From positions 892,764 to 956,763 of the forward strand of contig NZ_SJPW01000003.1 in the NCBI RefSeq assembly GCF_007860125.1: a stretch of DNA of 64,000 nucleotides, given 5' to 3'. The DNA comes from Rubripirellula tenax (GTDB lineage Bacteria > Planctomycetota > Planctomycetia > Pirellulales > Pirellulaceae). Under the pieces are notes generated by a model, which was not told where the DNA came from, ran no database searches, and saw nothing but the letters and a program-made list of their open reading frames with translations. The translations under genes were made by a program, and so were the position numbers. Position 1 is the first letter of the stretch, and each line of letters opens with the position of its first letter. Positions 45,539 through 55,092 of this stretch are shown one piece after another.

Positions 45539-46984
45539 CTACTTGTTGCTGGTCAACATCGCAACGCGGGATTGGGCCAGTTTGCTTTGAACCGAAGCAA
45601 TGTAAGCAGCGTCGGCGTCACAAAGACGTGAATTGGGCACAGTGCAGGTGCGGCCATTCGCCTTCAGCAATCGGATGTTGCTTTCGTTGATCTCGATCAA
45701 CTTGCCTTCGACATGGAAGTCGCCGGTGTTATCGATCCAAGTACGAACTTTCGCGTTGGCGATGGGGTCCGTCGAATCCGAAACGTTGGAAACGACTTGC
45801 AGCGCAGCCGATTTGGCTACAGGCGCGGGCTGAGCAATCGGAGCAGGCAACTCTTCGAAGGATTCGGTTACACCGAATAGGTCTTCGATGGTCGCTTGCT
45901 TCGCTTCGTCAGTCGTCTCGGTCGTTGAATCACCGAACAAGTCCTCGAGAACGCTGTCAGACGACTTTTCGCCGGCAGGCTCGGCAGGTTCGCTTCCGAA
46001 CAGATCATCAATCGTCGAATCGGTTGCTGGCTTTTGTTCAGCAGGCGGATTTCCGAACAGGTCATCGCCAGCGTCGGCGGGAGCGGCTCCTTCACTCGGG
46101 TCACCGAACAGATCGTCCATTCCCGCATCGGCAGGTGCCGAATCAGCGGGAGCCGGATCGCCGAACAAGTCTCCGCCAGCATCGGCCGGTGTCGGATCGC
46201 CAAACAAGTCTCCACCGGCATCGGCGGCCGGGGCTGGCTCGGAGGGACTTCCGAAGAGGTCGTCGGCGGGTGCTTGTGCGGCCGGGCTGTCTGCCGGAGC
46301 GCCGAACAAATCATCCGCAGGAATTTCTGGTTTGGCGGCAGGCGCCGGATCAGGGGTCGGTTCCGCCGCTGGCTCATCTTGTGGTTCGACCGTGGCTGCC
46401 GGTTCGACCGATGCAGCCGGAGTCGCCGAGTCCGACGGTGACGCGATCGGCGTCGTGTCGCTGGTGCTCATTTCGATCGGCTGCGCCGCCGATGGATACT
46501 CTTCGTGGATGGTACCGCTGTCGTACGAGTCGCTGATGATTGGCGATTCGACCATTGGCGTTGCGTAGTCTTCAATGATTGTTTCGCCCATCGGGACGTA
46601 TGAATCCATGGGCATCGCCATTTCGACAGGGCTGCCGACGTCGACGGAACCATAGTCACACTGACAGCCCGACGAGGAACCCGAAACGGGCGATCCAACC
46701 ATCGGAGCGGAGTAAACCGGAGCCGAATAGACGGGCTCGACATGAACCGGAGGACTGAACATCGCCGACGACGAAGGGCAGCAATCGATCGGAGCAGGTG
46801 GGAAAACGGGTGCGGTTGGACAAACCGGCACCGAGCATACGGGCATCGGTGCACAGCAGACGGCACTGCTGCGGCGTTTGAGATGGTGACGCAACCAACC
46901 GGCCGACACGGGGCTGGCACCCAACATCACGGTTAAAACACAGACGAGTGACCACTGGAACGTTTGACGAATCGTGCGATTCAT
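45539..46984 (-). CDS. Exported DDLFG-repeat protein with C-terminal SHD1 domain
   Basis: Protein of 481 residues with a Sec signal peptide (TFQWSLVCVLTVMLGASPVSA). A Cys/Pro-rich region (about 40-70) and a Tyr/Ser/Met-rich region follow. Then comes a disordered Ala/Pro/Asp tract with nine DLFG units (DDLFGAP, DDLFGSP, GDLFGDP twice, DDLFGDP, DDLFGNP, DDLFGSE, EDLFGDS, EDLFGVT), and finally an SHD1-like domain (RTWIDNTGDFHVEGKLIE and RLLKANGRTCTVPNSRL). SHD1 was first described in eukaryotic Sla1 and is common in planctomycete secreted proteins. The DLFG units could be short peptide motifs for a partner. Confidence 0.8.
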   Translation of the reverse strand: MNRTIRQTFQWSLVCVLTVMLGASPVSAGWLRHHLKRRSSAVCCAPMPVCSVPVCPTAPVFPPAPIDCCPSSSAMFSPPVHVEPVYSAPVYSAPMVGSPVSGSSSGCQCDYGSVDVGSPVEMAMPMDSYVPMGETIIEDYATPMVESPIISDSYDSGTIHEEYPSAAQPIEMSTSDTTPIASPSDSATPAASVEPAATVEPQDEPAAEPTPDPAPAAKPEIPADDLFGAPADSPAAQAPADDLFGSPSEPAPAADAGGDLFGDPTPADAGGDLFGDPAPADSAPADAGMDDLFGDPSEGAAPADAGDDLFGNPPAEQKPATDSTIDDLFGSEPAEPAGEKSSDSVLEDLFGDSTTETTDEAKQATIEDLFGVTESFEELPAPIAQPAPVAKSAALQVVSNVSDSTDPIANAKVRTWIDNTGDFHVEGKLIEINESNIRLLKANGRTCTVPNSRLCDADAAYIASVQSKLAQSRVAMLTSNK

Positions 46985-47312
46985 GGCTTTGATATAACTC
47001 CTCCACAGTCGGGCTGCGGATTGCTAGAGGGAACGACAGCGGATCAAGCGGCCGCCCAAGTTCGGGTGGGAAATTTCCAACGAGTTTGATAGGCGAAGAC
47101 TCCCCATGCTAGTTATGCGAAAATGAAGCGGCAAGAAGCGAATTCTAGCTAAAATGCGATAGTTGCGAAGCGAGGTGGGGTTTTGCCGATCCTGACGACG
47201 GAATTCGGGTGCCATCAAACCGGGAAATTCGTCAGACTCCCGCCTCAGCCTCGCCGATCGGCCGGTCGGACCCTCCGGCCACGACGGCCGCTGTTCAACC
47301 GGACAAATAGAC
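46985..47312. other. Divergent intergenic region
   Basis: About 328 bases between the DDLFG-repeat gene and the histidine kinase gene. The right part is GC-rich with inverted CGGCCG-type runs just before the kinase start. No coding frame or clear promoter was recognised. Confidence 0.45.
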
Positions 47313-49136
47313 ATGATTCGCCTACTTCAGGGCCTGTTTTCGTCGATGAGCCTGGAACGGAAGTGCCTTCTGTTCTTCGGGTCGGCGCTGATGGTGTTGA
47401 TGTTCGGGGCGTTTTTGGTCGTGGAAATGCTGGGCCAAAAGCTGGTCAAAAACACCACCCGCACGCGAGCCCGCGACTTTTACGCCGCCGAAGTGCTTCG
47501 ACTGCACAACGACGCGATTTGGTCCGCTGATCAATCCCAGGAACAAGTCGGCCTGAAACGTGAAGTCCTGAACGGCCTCCGCGACATCATGCTGGACGAC
47601 GAGTACGACACGTTGGAATCCAGCATCGAGTACGAGATCCTGGGGCTGACCGATTCGGTGAAGTACGCCAACTTGCCGGCGATCGAGTTGCCGAGTGATC
47701 CCAAAGAGATCGCGCGACTGGAAGAACTTGAAACCCAGTTTCGCGAGCGACTTGCGCGACAGATCGCCGTCAATCGACCCGATGTATCGACGCCGTTGGA
47801 TCTGGGTGAGAACGAGCCGATGAGCCCGATCGGGTCCAGTTTGATTTCGATGGCGCCGCAAATCTACGACGAAGTCGGTCCCGTCGACGGTCGCTATGCG
47901 TACTACACGCCGATCTTTTCGACGCACGAATGCATGCAGTGTCACGCGATGCCTGGCACGTTTTCGTTGGATAACAACGAGGCGCCCAAAAAGTTGGCCA
48001 TGCAGTACCCGTTTCGTGTCATGAAAGTCACGATGCCGTACGAACAAACCCAGCAACAAACGACGATGATTCGCGCCATCGTTGTTTCGCTTTGTATGTT
48101 GATCATCGCCGTCACGCTGTTTTTCTTGCACTGGATTCTGCGACACTTGGTGCTGTACCCGATGTACCACCTGCGTGACGTCAGCGACGCGATCACCCAC
48201 GGTGACACCAACCAGCGCGCCGTGATCGAAACCGAAGACGAGTTCCGCGAACTTGCAGACGCGTTCAATCGAATGCTTCGCCACATGACCGAAACGCAAG
48301 ACCAGATCCAAGAGGTCAACGAAGAACTCGACGCGCGGGTCGATCAACTGGCACAACTGAACTTGCAACTCTACGAAGCCAACCGGCTCAAGAGCGACTT
48401 CCTTGCCAACATGAGCCACGAACTGCGAACACCGCTGAACAGCATCATCGGATTCTCGGAAGTCCTGCAAGGCATCGATTCGCTGAACGACAAACAACGT
48501 CGCTATGCGTCGAACATTCAAAAGAGTGGCCGGCTGCTGCTGGAGATGATCAACGACATTTTGGACCTGGCCAAAGTCGAAGCCGGTAAAATGGAAGTCA
48601 AACGCAGCGACTTTGACTTGGCCCGTTTGGTTTCCGCCCAGTGCGACATGATCCATTCGCTTAGCGAAGACAAAAACATCTCGCTGTCGATGAAGCTGCC
48701 GGATAATTTGCCGATCGCATTCCAAGATCCCAACAAGCTTGGCCAGATCATCAACAACCTGCTCAGCAACGCGATCAAGTTCACGCCCGAAGGAGGCATG
48801 ATCACTGTTTCGATCACCAACCTTGATCGCGGGCGATTCCGATTGGAAGTCACCGACACCGGCGTGGGTATCGCCGAAGAAGATCAACCGATCATTTTCG
48901 AAAAGTTTCGCCAAAGCGGCAAAGTGCTCGACGGCGAAGGACTGACCCGCGAATATGCGGGCACTGGGTTAGGCCTGTCGATCGTCAAAGAATTGGCGAA
49001 GCTACTTGGCGGCGAGGTCGACTTTCAAAGCGAACTGGGGCGAGGCAGTTCGTTCTGGGTGACGTTGCCGTGGCGATTGGTTGACCGTCGCTCGGGTGAA
49101 GCTTCTGTGTCCCCCGTCGAAGCGGCGTCCGCCTGA
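47313..49136 (+). CDS. Sensor histidine kinase with periplasmic haem-type CxxCH site
   Basis: Membrane kinase of 607 residues. TM1 (about 17-40) and TM2 (253-275) bracket a periplasmic domain of about 210 residues that ends with STHECMQCHAMPG, a c-type haem-binding CxxCH (Cys207, Cys210, His211). It resembles DUF3365/Tll0287-type haem sensors. HAMP (about 276-328), a coiled coil, HisKA (His369 in NMSHELRTPLNS) and HATPase (NLLSNAIKFT, DTGVGI, GTGLGL) follow. No receiver domain is present and no response regulator is nearby. It likely senses redox state, gas or a ligand through haem; the haem itself is inferred from motif. Confidence 0.88.
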   Translation: MIRLLQGLFSSMSLERKCLLFFGSALMVLMFGAFLVVEMLGQKLVKNTTRTRARDFYAAEVLRLHNDAIWSADQSQEQVGLKREVLNGLRDIMLDDEYDTLESSIEYEILGLTDSVKYANLPAIELPSDPKEIARLEELETQFRERLARQIAVNRPDVSTPLDLGENEPMSPIGSSLISMAPQIYDEVGPVDGRYAYYTPIFSTHECMQCHAMPGTFSLDNNEAPKKLAMQYPFRVMKVTMPYEQTQQQTTMIRAIVVSLCMLIIAVTLFFLHWILRHLVLYPMYHLRDVSDAITHGDTNQRAVIETEDEFRELADAFNRMLRHMTETQDQIQEVNEELDARVDQLAQLNLQLYEANRLKSDFLANMSHELRTPLNSIIGFSEVLQGIDSLNDKQRRYASNIQKSGRLLLEMINDILDLAKVEAGKMEVKRSDFDLARLVSAQCDMIHSLSEDKNISLSMKLPDNLPIAFQDPNKLGQIINNLLSNAIKFTPEGGMITVSITNLDRGRFRLEVTDTGVGIAEEDQPIIFEKFRQSGKVLDGEGLTREYAGTGLGLSIVKELAKLLGGEVDFQSELGRGSSFWVTLPWRLVDRRSGEASVSPVEAASA

Positions 49137-49171
49137 CCATTGGGTGAAAGCCATCACGGCAATCGACCAAA

Positions 49172-49390
49172 TTGCCGGATCGATCGCGAAGCAAGATATT
49201 GCTTTGCGAATCGTTCACGTTCTACAGTCTTCTCGTTCCATTCGGTTGGTACCGATGTCTCCGCCCCCCCCTGTTTGTCGTTTCGACCATCACCGATCCG
49301 GAACTTTCCCAGCCTCGCCACGCTCGGTTTCGGTGGTGCAATCGCGATGGTGGCGGGCCACCGTCGCCGTAAGAATCGCGTCGTCGCCTA
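49172..49390 (+). pseudogene. Frameshifted PEP-CTERM C-terminal remnant
   Basis: In one frame the DNA gives VVSTITDPELSQ; one base further on it gives LATLGFGGAIAMVAGHRRRKN followed by VVA and a stop. Removing one C near 49310 joins them as PELSSLATLGFGG, then AIAMVAGHRRRK, the normal PEP-CTERM tail (here PEL in place of PEP). The upstream half of a gene is missing, with only some 100 degenerate bases left. The remnant overlaps by a few bases the end of the oxidoreductase gene on the minus strand. It is best read as the decayed end of a lost PEP-CTERM gene. Confidence 0.55.
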
Positions 49391-50527
49391 GACGTTTTTC
49401 CAGGCGCGTTCTTTTGCACTATCAAGAACCGCTTCGCAAACCTGTTGGGTTTCCAACGCGTCGCGGAAACTCGGGTGCATCGCTTCGCCACTTTCCAGTG
49501 AGCTGATGAAGTCGGCGACTTGGTGCACGAACGTGTGCTCGTAACCGATTTGCAATCCTGGCACCCACCACTTGTCCATGTACGGTTGGTCGCCGGAATG
49601 GTCCGAAACGTGGATCGAACGCCAGCCTTTCAGCCGGCCTTCATCACTGTTGTCGAAGTACTGCAAGCGGTGCAAGTCGTGCAGGTCCCAGCGGATCGAA
49701 GCGTCGCGACCGTTGATTTCCAGCGTGTAAAGCGCCTTATGGCCGCGAGCGTATCGCGTCGATTCGAATAGCCCCAACGATCCGTTTTCGAAGTGGCACA
49801 TGAACGCACACGCGTCATCGATCGTGACCTTCTCTTTCTTGCCCGTCTCGTTGTGCATCCGTTCTTTGACAAACGTTTCCGTCATCGCGCTGACGTCTTT
49901 GATCGATCCGTTCAACCAAATTGCGGTATCGATACAGTGGGCCAATAAGTCGCCCGTCACGCCCGACCCCGCCGCCGCGGCATCCAATCGCCACAGCGCC
50001 TCGCCGCCCTGGGGCAGATCTTCGTTGATCGTCCAGTCTTGTAAAAAATTGGCACGATAGTGATAGATCGTTCCTAGTTTGCCTTCGTCGATCAATTGCT
50101 TGGCCAAGGTTACCGCCGGCACACGGCGATAGTTGTACCAAACCGTATTGGCGACGCCGGCCTTTTCGACCGCTTCGCACATCCGCACGCCTTCTTCGGG
50201 CGTCAGCGCCAACGGCTTTTCGCACAGGATCATCTTGCCCGCTGCGGCCGCAGCGATCGCGATCTCGGCGTGCGAATTGTTCGGCGTGCAAATGTCGACC
50301 GCGTCAATATCGTCACGAGCGATCAGCGACTTCCAATCGGTTTCAATCGACTCGTATTGCCATTGATCGGCAAACGCTTGGACCTTTTCGGCGTTCCGTC
50401 CGCAAACGGCTTTCAGAACCGGGCGATGTTTCAGTTCCGGGAAAAAGTCGTTGACGCGTTTGTAACCGTTGGAGTGAGTCCGGCCCATGAAGCCGTAACC
50501 GATCAAGCCAATGTTGAGTGATTTCAT
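49388..50527 (-). CDS. Gfo/Idh/MocA-family oxidoreductase
   Basis: NAD(P)-dependent sugar or inositol-type dehydrogenase of 379 residues. The Rossmann motif is [13 protein letters not shown] and the family EKP motif is [10 protein letters not shown]. The C-terminal domain has [13 protein letters not shown] with the likely catalytic Asp/His. Substrate unknown. It is the downstream gene in a minus-strand run with a TIM-barrel isomerase and a cupin, which points to sugar catabolism. Confidence 0.88.
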   Translation of the reverse strand: MKSLNIGLIGYGFMGRTHSNGYKRVNDFFPELKHRPVLKAVCGRNAEKVQAFADQWQYESIETDWKSLIARDDIDAVDICTPNNSHAEIAIAAAAAGKMILCEKPLALTPEEGVRMCEAVEKAGVANTVWYNYRRVPAVTLAKQLIDEGKLGTIYHYRANFLQDWTINEDLPQGGEALWRLDAAAAGSGVTGDLLAHCIDTAIWLNGSIKDVSAMTETFVKERMHNETGKKEKVTIDDACAFMCHFENGSLGLFESTRYARGHKALYTLEINGRDASIRWDLHDLHRLQYFDNSDEGRLKGWRSIHVSDHSGDQPYMDKWWVPGLQIGYEHTFVHQVADFISSLESGEAMHPSFRDALETQQVCEAVLDSAKERAWKNV

Positions 50528-50633
50528 AGTCTCTGATTTAGATCTCGAAGAACGACGACTGCAATGTCGTCAAAACAAAAGCGGGAACGAGATGACGAGA
50601 GTGTCGGCCCGACCCATGATTCAAGCGACAAGC

Positions 50634-51689
50634 CTACTCGTTCCATCCATGCGCATCTTGGACCGATAGCATCGCTGACAGAATGCTGTTCCACGTATCG
50701 GGCTTCTTCATCACGTCGTTGGGGAACATGCATCCGTCCCAACAAATGTGTTTGCACGTCGTCAACACATCGCCATGTTCGTCGCGCAACCAGTGTCCGG
50801 CATCGGTGGCGATGTCCAGTTTGCCGTTGGGATCGTTGGGCAAGCAGTGGCGACCTGTCTTGTCATGCGAACCGGTGCCGTGGACGGTGGCATCGTTTTG
50901 AGCAACGTGAAAGTCGATTGTCCAAGGACGCAGCGCGTGGGTCAGTTCCTTCAGCGCCGCCGCTTTCTTGGACTTGTCGTTCCAATCAAAATCGCTTGGC
51001 AAGATCGCGTCTTCGGGCGCGTTGTAACCCAGCAGATACAACAACGTGTGCGCCATGTCGGCTTGGAAACCCAATCGCTCGGGATGCCCGACCCGTTCGA
51101 GCAGGTCGACCATCTTTCGCCATGACTGCATCCCGCCCCAACAAATTTCGCCTTCGGCCGCCAGTCGCTCGTCGTACTCTTCCGCGATATCACAGGCCGC
51201 CTTCAAAGTGTCGGCGATCTTCGACTGATTCGCTTGTGGATCCTGGACCCAATCGGCGACCGAGGTTGCTGTGTCCAGCCGAACGACGCCATAGGGTCGA
51301 ACGCCAAGTTCTCGCAGTTTTTTGGCGATCGTGCATCCTTTACGGACTTGCGTCAAAAACGCTTCGACTTGATCGGGATCACCCGCCGCCGAACCACCGC
51401 CGGTCGGTTCCCACACCGGCGCGACAACGCTGCCGATCACCAGTCCACGACTGCGAACACTTTCGGCCAACGCTTCTAGCTCTGCATCGGTGGCATCGAT
51501 CGAAACGTGCGGATCGAACAAGAAGATATCGACGCCATCAAATTTACGTCCGTCGACTTCCGCCGCCGCTGTCATGTCCAACATTTCGTCCAGCGGAATG
51601 CAGGGATCATCCCCCTCGCCGCCCTTACCGACGACGCCAGGCCAAGCCGCATTGTGAAGTTTCGGAAATTGGTTGGGATGATTGGTCAT
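50634..51689 (-). CDS. Sugar phosphate isomerase/epimerase-like TIM barrel
   Basis: Protein of 351 residues of the xylose-isomerase-like TIM-barrel superfamily. Segments that fit are GVDIFLFDPHVSIDATDAE, LGFQADMAHTLLYLLGY and TIDFHVAQNDATVHG with a likely metal-binding Glu, Asp and His set (EICWGG, QADMAH, DFHVAQ). The reaction could be a ketose epimerisation or inositol-type isomerisation. It lies 106 bases upstream of the oxidoreductase gene and 101 bases downstream of the cupin gene. Confidence 0.78.
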   Translation of the reverse strand: MTNHPNQFPKLHNAAWPGVVGKGGEGDDPCIPLDEMLDMTAAAEVDGRKFDGVDIFLFDPHVSIDATDAELEALAESVRSRGLVIGSVVAPVWEPTGGGSAAGDPDQVEAFLTQVRKGCTIAKKLRELGVRPYGVVRLDTATSVADWVQDPQANQSKIADTLKAACDIAEEYDERLAAEGEICWGGMQSWRKMVDLLERVGHPERLGFQADMAHTLLYLLGYNAPEDAILPSDFDWNDKSKKAAALKELTHALRPWTIDFHVAQNDATVHGTGSHDKTGRHCLPNDPNGKLDIATDAGHWLRDEHGDVLTTCKHICWDGCMFPNDVMKKPDTWNSILSAMLSVQDAHGWNE

Positions 51690-51790
51690 GTCGATGCTTG
51701 TCGGTTGAGAGGGAAAGTTGATGAGCGTACGTTAGCCGTTCTACGCTGACGTGGTTGTTGCGTGTCAGGCGGGGCAGCCTGGCGTAGGGG

Positions 51791-53041
51791 TTAGCTTCCG
51801 GCCTTCGGCAGGTTGCCGTGTGTATCGGGACCGAAGTATCGCAGACCGACCAACGGTTCGGTGCCAAGATTTTCGATTTCAACACCCCCGGTTGCCGCGG
51901 TGTGCGAGATAAAAACTTCGTCGGACGTGTTTTCGCCGAAGCGGATCATCGCCGGAGTTTGCAGATCGAGTTTGCCCATGCGGCCTCGACCTTGCACGGT
52001 GATCCAGCTGCTGGCGCCGGGGTCTTTTAGCGTGCATTTCGCGCCGGGCTGGATCGTCAACTCTTTCGCGCTGAACAATTGACGGCCATCGACCGTGCCG
52101 TACACGATCCACAGGTCCTCGAACCCATCGCCGCTGCGGTCTTCATCGCGGACGGGTTCAAGGTAGTTGCTGTTTTTGAAGTGGGTGTCCACGTTCTTGT
52201 CCCAATCCAATTGTCCGACGATGAAGTCGAGGTCTTGGTGTTTTTCCTCAGGCATGTCCTTGACCAAAAGCGACCACGGCACATAGCGGCCTTCGACGAT
52301 CGATTGATACATGCCGAACACATCGCTGCCCCATTGGGGTTCGTAAGTACAAAGCGATCCGGGCGCGTGCAACACACCGGGCGGAATCAGCCAACCGGTT
52401 CCCCGTTTGAGTCGGTAGGCACGGCTGAGATCAAGAATGCCGTTGTCACCCGCATTCCAGTTCTCCAGACATCGCCGTACGTCTTCGGGCTGGGTGCCGG
52501 GCTCCAATCCCATGAACGTGTAGGCAAAGTTATTGTCGACGTTGTTCAATTGTGGCGGGAAGTAATAGCTTTCGGGCTTGCCTTCCTGGCCCACCAACTT
52601 CGCGTCTTCAAACGATTGGTGCATGTGGTGAGGGATCGGGCCCATGTTGTCGAAGAACTTCGAGTACACCGGCCAACGATCGTACTGGTCGAAAATTTTC
52701 TTGCCGACAATGTCGGCGCCACGTTCGGCAATCGCGTCTTTGAGCAAGAACTTTTTGCCATCGTGCAAACAGAAACTGAGCCCCTCGTGCCAGACTCTCC
52801 CCTCGTTGGCGGCTTCGGTGGTGCTGCCGAACCATCGTTCGTCGATGCCACCACGATCGGCACCGAATCGGTAATAATCGCCGGGATGCAACTTGATGCG
52901 TCGTCCCGGATGAAGGAACGAACGGGGAACCCAAGTCGGCGTCAATCGCAGCAAGCCATCGCCGGCATTCATCGCCGAATCCAGCAGGGCACGAACGCTA
53001 TCGCCTTGGATCAGGCCTTCATCGAGTTTGACGTTGCTCAT
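51791..53041 (-). CDS. Cupin protein similar to mannose-6-phosphate isomerase
   Basis: Protein of 416 residues with two cupin-like segments. The metal-site pattern is PIPHHMHQSFEDAK then ESYYFPPQ, and the later GTGWLIPPGVLHAPGSLC is typical of type I phosphomannose isomerase-like cupins. A C-terminal cupin repeat (ELTIQPGAKCTLKDPG and AATGGVEIENLG) follows. It would bind a metal and a sugar phosphate; activity is not proven. It is divergent from the DUF4432 gene, with tandem 16-base repeats in the shared upstream region. Confidence 0.72.
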   Translation of the reverse strand: MSNVKLDEGLIQGDSVRALLDSAMNAGDGLLRLTPTWVPRSFLHPGRRIKLHPGDYYRFGADRGGIDERWFGSTTEAANEGRVWHEGLSFCLHDGKKFLLKDAIAERGADIVGKKIFDQYDRWPVYSKFFDNMGPIPHHMHQSFEDAKLVGQEGKPESYYFPPQLNNVDNNFAYTFMGLEPGTQPEDVRRCLENWNAGDNGILDLSRAYRLKRGTGWLIPPGVLHAPGSLCTYEPQWGSDVFGMYQSIVEGRYVPWSLLVKDMPEEKHQDLDFIVGQLDWDKNVDTHFKNSNYLEPVRDEDRSGDGFEDLWIVYGTVDGRQLFSAKELTIQPGAKCTLKDPGASSWITVQGRGRMGKLDLQTPAMIRFGENTSDEVFISHTAATGGVEIENLGTEPLVGLRYFGPDTHGNLPKAGS

Positions 53042-53128
53042 CGTTGCCGTGACTTCTATCGGTTGGAGGTTAGGTGTAGGTATAGGAGTGAAATTTTTGC
53101 CGTTCGGTATCCGACAGCGGTCTCAGGT

Positions 53129-53160
53129 GTTTTATTAGGCGTCTGTTTTATTGGGCATCT
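53129..53160. repeat. Tandem 16-base repeat in a divergent promoter region
   Basis: TGTTTTATTAGGCGTC (53129-53144) and TGTTTTATTGGGCATC (53145-53160) are adjacent and match at 14 of 16 positions. They lie 97-128 bases from the DUF4432 start and 88-119 from the cupin start. They may be a regulator-binding array. Confidence 0.65.
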
Positions 53161-53256
53161 GCGCACCGGGCAAGAAGTCGCATCAGCGAACCTTCCGGAA
53201 CAAAGCCCACCAATTTTGATCAACAAGAATTCCTCTTTCCATCGATTTCTTTCACC

Positions 53257-54435
53257 ATGGCCACACAATCCGTCAATCTTCGCAACCGCCGCGACCCCGC
53301 CGAAACCATTCAATGGAGCGACGATTCGCCGCTATCGATGGACGTCGAAACTCGCGCCGGCTCGATCTCGGTCCGTCATGGCCACTTCGCGGGCGGTGCT
53401 GCCGACCGAGTCGAGGTGATCGAAGTCGATACGGGCAGCGTCCGAGCCATGATCTTACCCGGTCGCGGTATGTCGATTTGGCGAATGGAGGCCAGTGGGA
53501 TCGCGTTTAAGTGGAATTCACCCGTCGCCGGCCCGGTCCACCCGTCGCTGGTCCCCGTATTTGACCCCAACGGAATTGGGTGGCTCGAAGGTTTCGATGA
53601 ACTGGTCGTCCGATGTGGGTTGGAAAGCAACGGCGCACCCGAACATGACTCCAGCGGCCGACTCGTCTATCCCCTGCACGGACGCATCGGAAACTTGCCC
53701 GCCACGTCGTTGGCGATCGAGTTTGATGAAGCATCGGGTCGACTGGAGGTTATCGGCGAAGTCTTGGAGTCGCGATTGTTCATCAAACGACTTCGCATGA
53801 AGAGTCGCATTCGTTTTCAAGCCGGCACCGCTGACGTCGAATTGCTGGACGACGTCACCAACGATCTGACCACACCGACAACGGTTCAACTGCTGTATCA
53901 CATCAATATCGGTTCGCCCGTACTTGGCGAAGGAGCGACTTTCGAAGCGCCGCTGGATTCGCTTGCTCCCAAAGATTCATTGTCGGCCGGCGAAATGGAC
54001 CGTTGGAACCAATTCGATGCGCCTGAGTCGGGTTATACCGAACGGGTGTACTTCGCCAAGTTGCGTGCCGACGATCATCATCATTCGAAGGTGATGTTGA
54101 AGTCTGCCGACGGTGCGACAGGCTTGGGGGTGACCGTTAACGTTCGCGGACTGCCCCGTTTCATTTTGTGGAAAAACACCGCCGCCGAAGGCGATGGCTA
54201 CGTCGTCGGGATGGAGCCTGCCACCAATTACCCCAACACTCATTCGTTCGAACAGGCGCAGGGCCGAGTCGTCGAAATCCCTGGTGGTGAGACGGAATTG
54301 TTCCGCGTCAAACTGCATCCGCTGGTCGATGCGGAATCGGTTCGCGTGATGTCTGACAAAATCAAAGCGTTGCGAGGTGACGATCAGCCCGAGATCCACG
54401 CTCTGCCGCGACCGGGATGGTCGCCGGGTGCGTGA
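53257..54435 (+). CDS. DUF4432 aldose-1-epimerase-like protein
   Basis: Protein of 392 residues of the DUF4432 group, related to galactose mutarotases. Segments are VRAMILPGRGMSIWRMEA, LLYHINIGSPVLGEGA and FILWKNTAAEGDGYVVGMEP. A His/Glu pair in LLYHINIG and GMEPATNYP fits the mutarotase active site. No signal peptide is seen. It is divergent from the cupin gene and, with the two isomerases, oxidoreductase and reductase, fits a sugar-processing locus. Confidence 0.8.
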   Translation: MATQSVNLRNRRDPAETIQWSDDSPLSMDVETRAGSISVRHGHFAGGAADRVEVIEVDTGSVRAMILPGRGMSIWRMEASGIAFKWNSPVAGPVHPSLVPVFDPNGIGWLEGFDELVVRCGLESNGAPEHDSSGRLVYPLHGRIGNLPATSLAIEFDEASGRLEVIGEVLESRLFIKRLRMKSRIRFQAGTADVELLDDVTNDLTTPTTVQLLYHINIGSPVLGEGATFEAPLDSLAPKDSLSAGEMDRWNQFDAPESGYTERVYFAKLRADDHHHSKVMLKSADGATGLGVTVNVRGLPRFILWKNTAAEGDGYVVGMEPATNYPNTHSFEQAQGRVVEIPGGETELFRVKLHPLVDAESVRVMSDKIKALRGDDQPEIHALPRPGWSPGA

Positions 54436-54488
54436 AAGCATCGGACCGAATCAACCATTGGTTCCGACTTTTTCTCTGCGCTAGGGCG

Positions 54489-55019
54489 TTACTTAACCGA
54501 CATCCCGTCGATCTTGAAGATCGCGAAATGGCTCGCTCCCTTTGGCCCCACGCCACCGGGATATTTGTACTTTTCGGTATCGATCTTGAACTTGCCTTCG
54601 ACAGTGACGGGACGCGTCACAAAATCGGTCGTCTTGCCCGGTTCCATTTCGATGATCACACAATCGAAAAGGGCTGCGCCGGGCCCAAAGCAGCACTCCT
54701 GGTTGTCTCGCACCAACACGAATTGGTCGATGCCCGTTTCTTTGAAGAGGGTTGCCGGCAGGATGTAGCCGCGCAATTTGACTTTCTTGCCATCCAATTG
54801 CTTGACGTCGTCAGAGAGCATCTCGGGTGCAAAGGAGGCGTCTTTTTCGATTTCAAATTTCAAATCGTCAAAGTTGATTTCGCCCTTGGCCTTGGAGGCT
54901 GCACTGCTGGATTGGTCGATCACTTTCGTGCCATTGCCGGTCGCCTGTTCTTCCGCCATCGCGGGGGCACAGGCGACCAAAATGGCGGCGGTGATGATGG
55001 CTCGGCAGCAAATGGACAT
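54489..55019 (-). CDS. Exported DUF3299-like protein
   Basis: Protein of 176 residues with a Sec signal peptide (IITAAILVACAPAMA). The core has KQLDGKKVKLRGYILPAT then FVLVRDNQECCFGPGAALFDCV and TRPVTVEGKFKI, like the DUF3299 family of exported proteins with a conserved Cys site. Function is unknown. It sits between two sugar genes but has its own short upstream region. Confidence 0.65.
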   Translation of the reverse strand: MSICCRAIITAAILVACAPAMAEEQATGNGTKVIDQSSSAASKAKGEINFDDLKFEIEKDASFAPEMLSDDVKQLDGKKVKLRGYILPATLFKETGIDQFVLVRDNQECCFGPGAALFDCVIIEMEPGKTTDFVTRPVTVEGKFKIDTEKYKYPGGVGPKGASHFAIFKIDGMSVK

Positions 55020-55092
55020 ATCGGACCTACGAGAGCAGCGGGGGAACCTACGTCCGATTATACCCCAGCGATCGATTCGGCCGACATATCAA

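Noticed and set aside
47322-48914. A 530-codon open frame on the minus strand opposite the histidine kinase
   Set aside because: Antisense shadow of a clear kinase; no domain and no ribosome-binding sequence.
53042-53256. Riboswitch in the divergent region
   Set aside because: No conserved aptamer motif recognised; the tandem 16-mers fit protein binding better.
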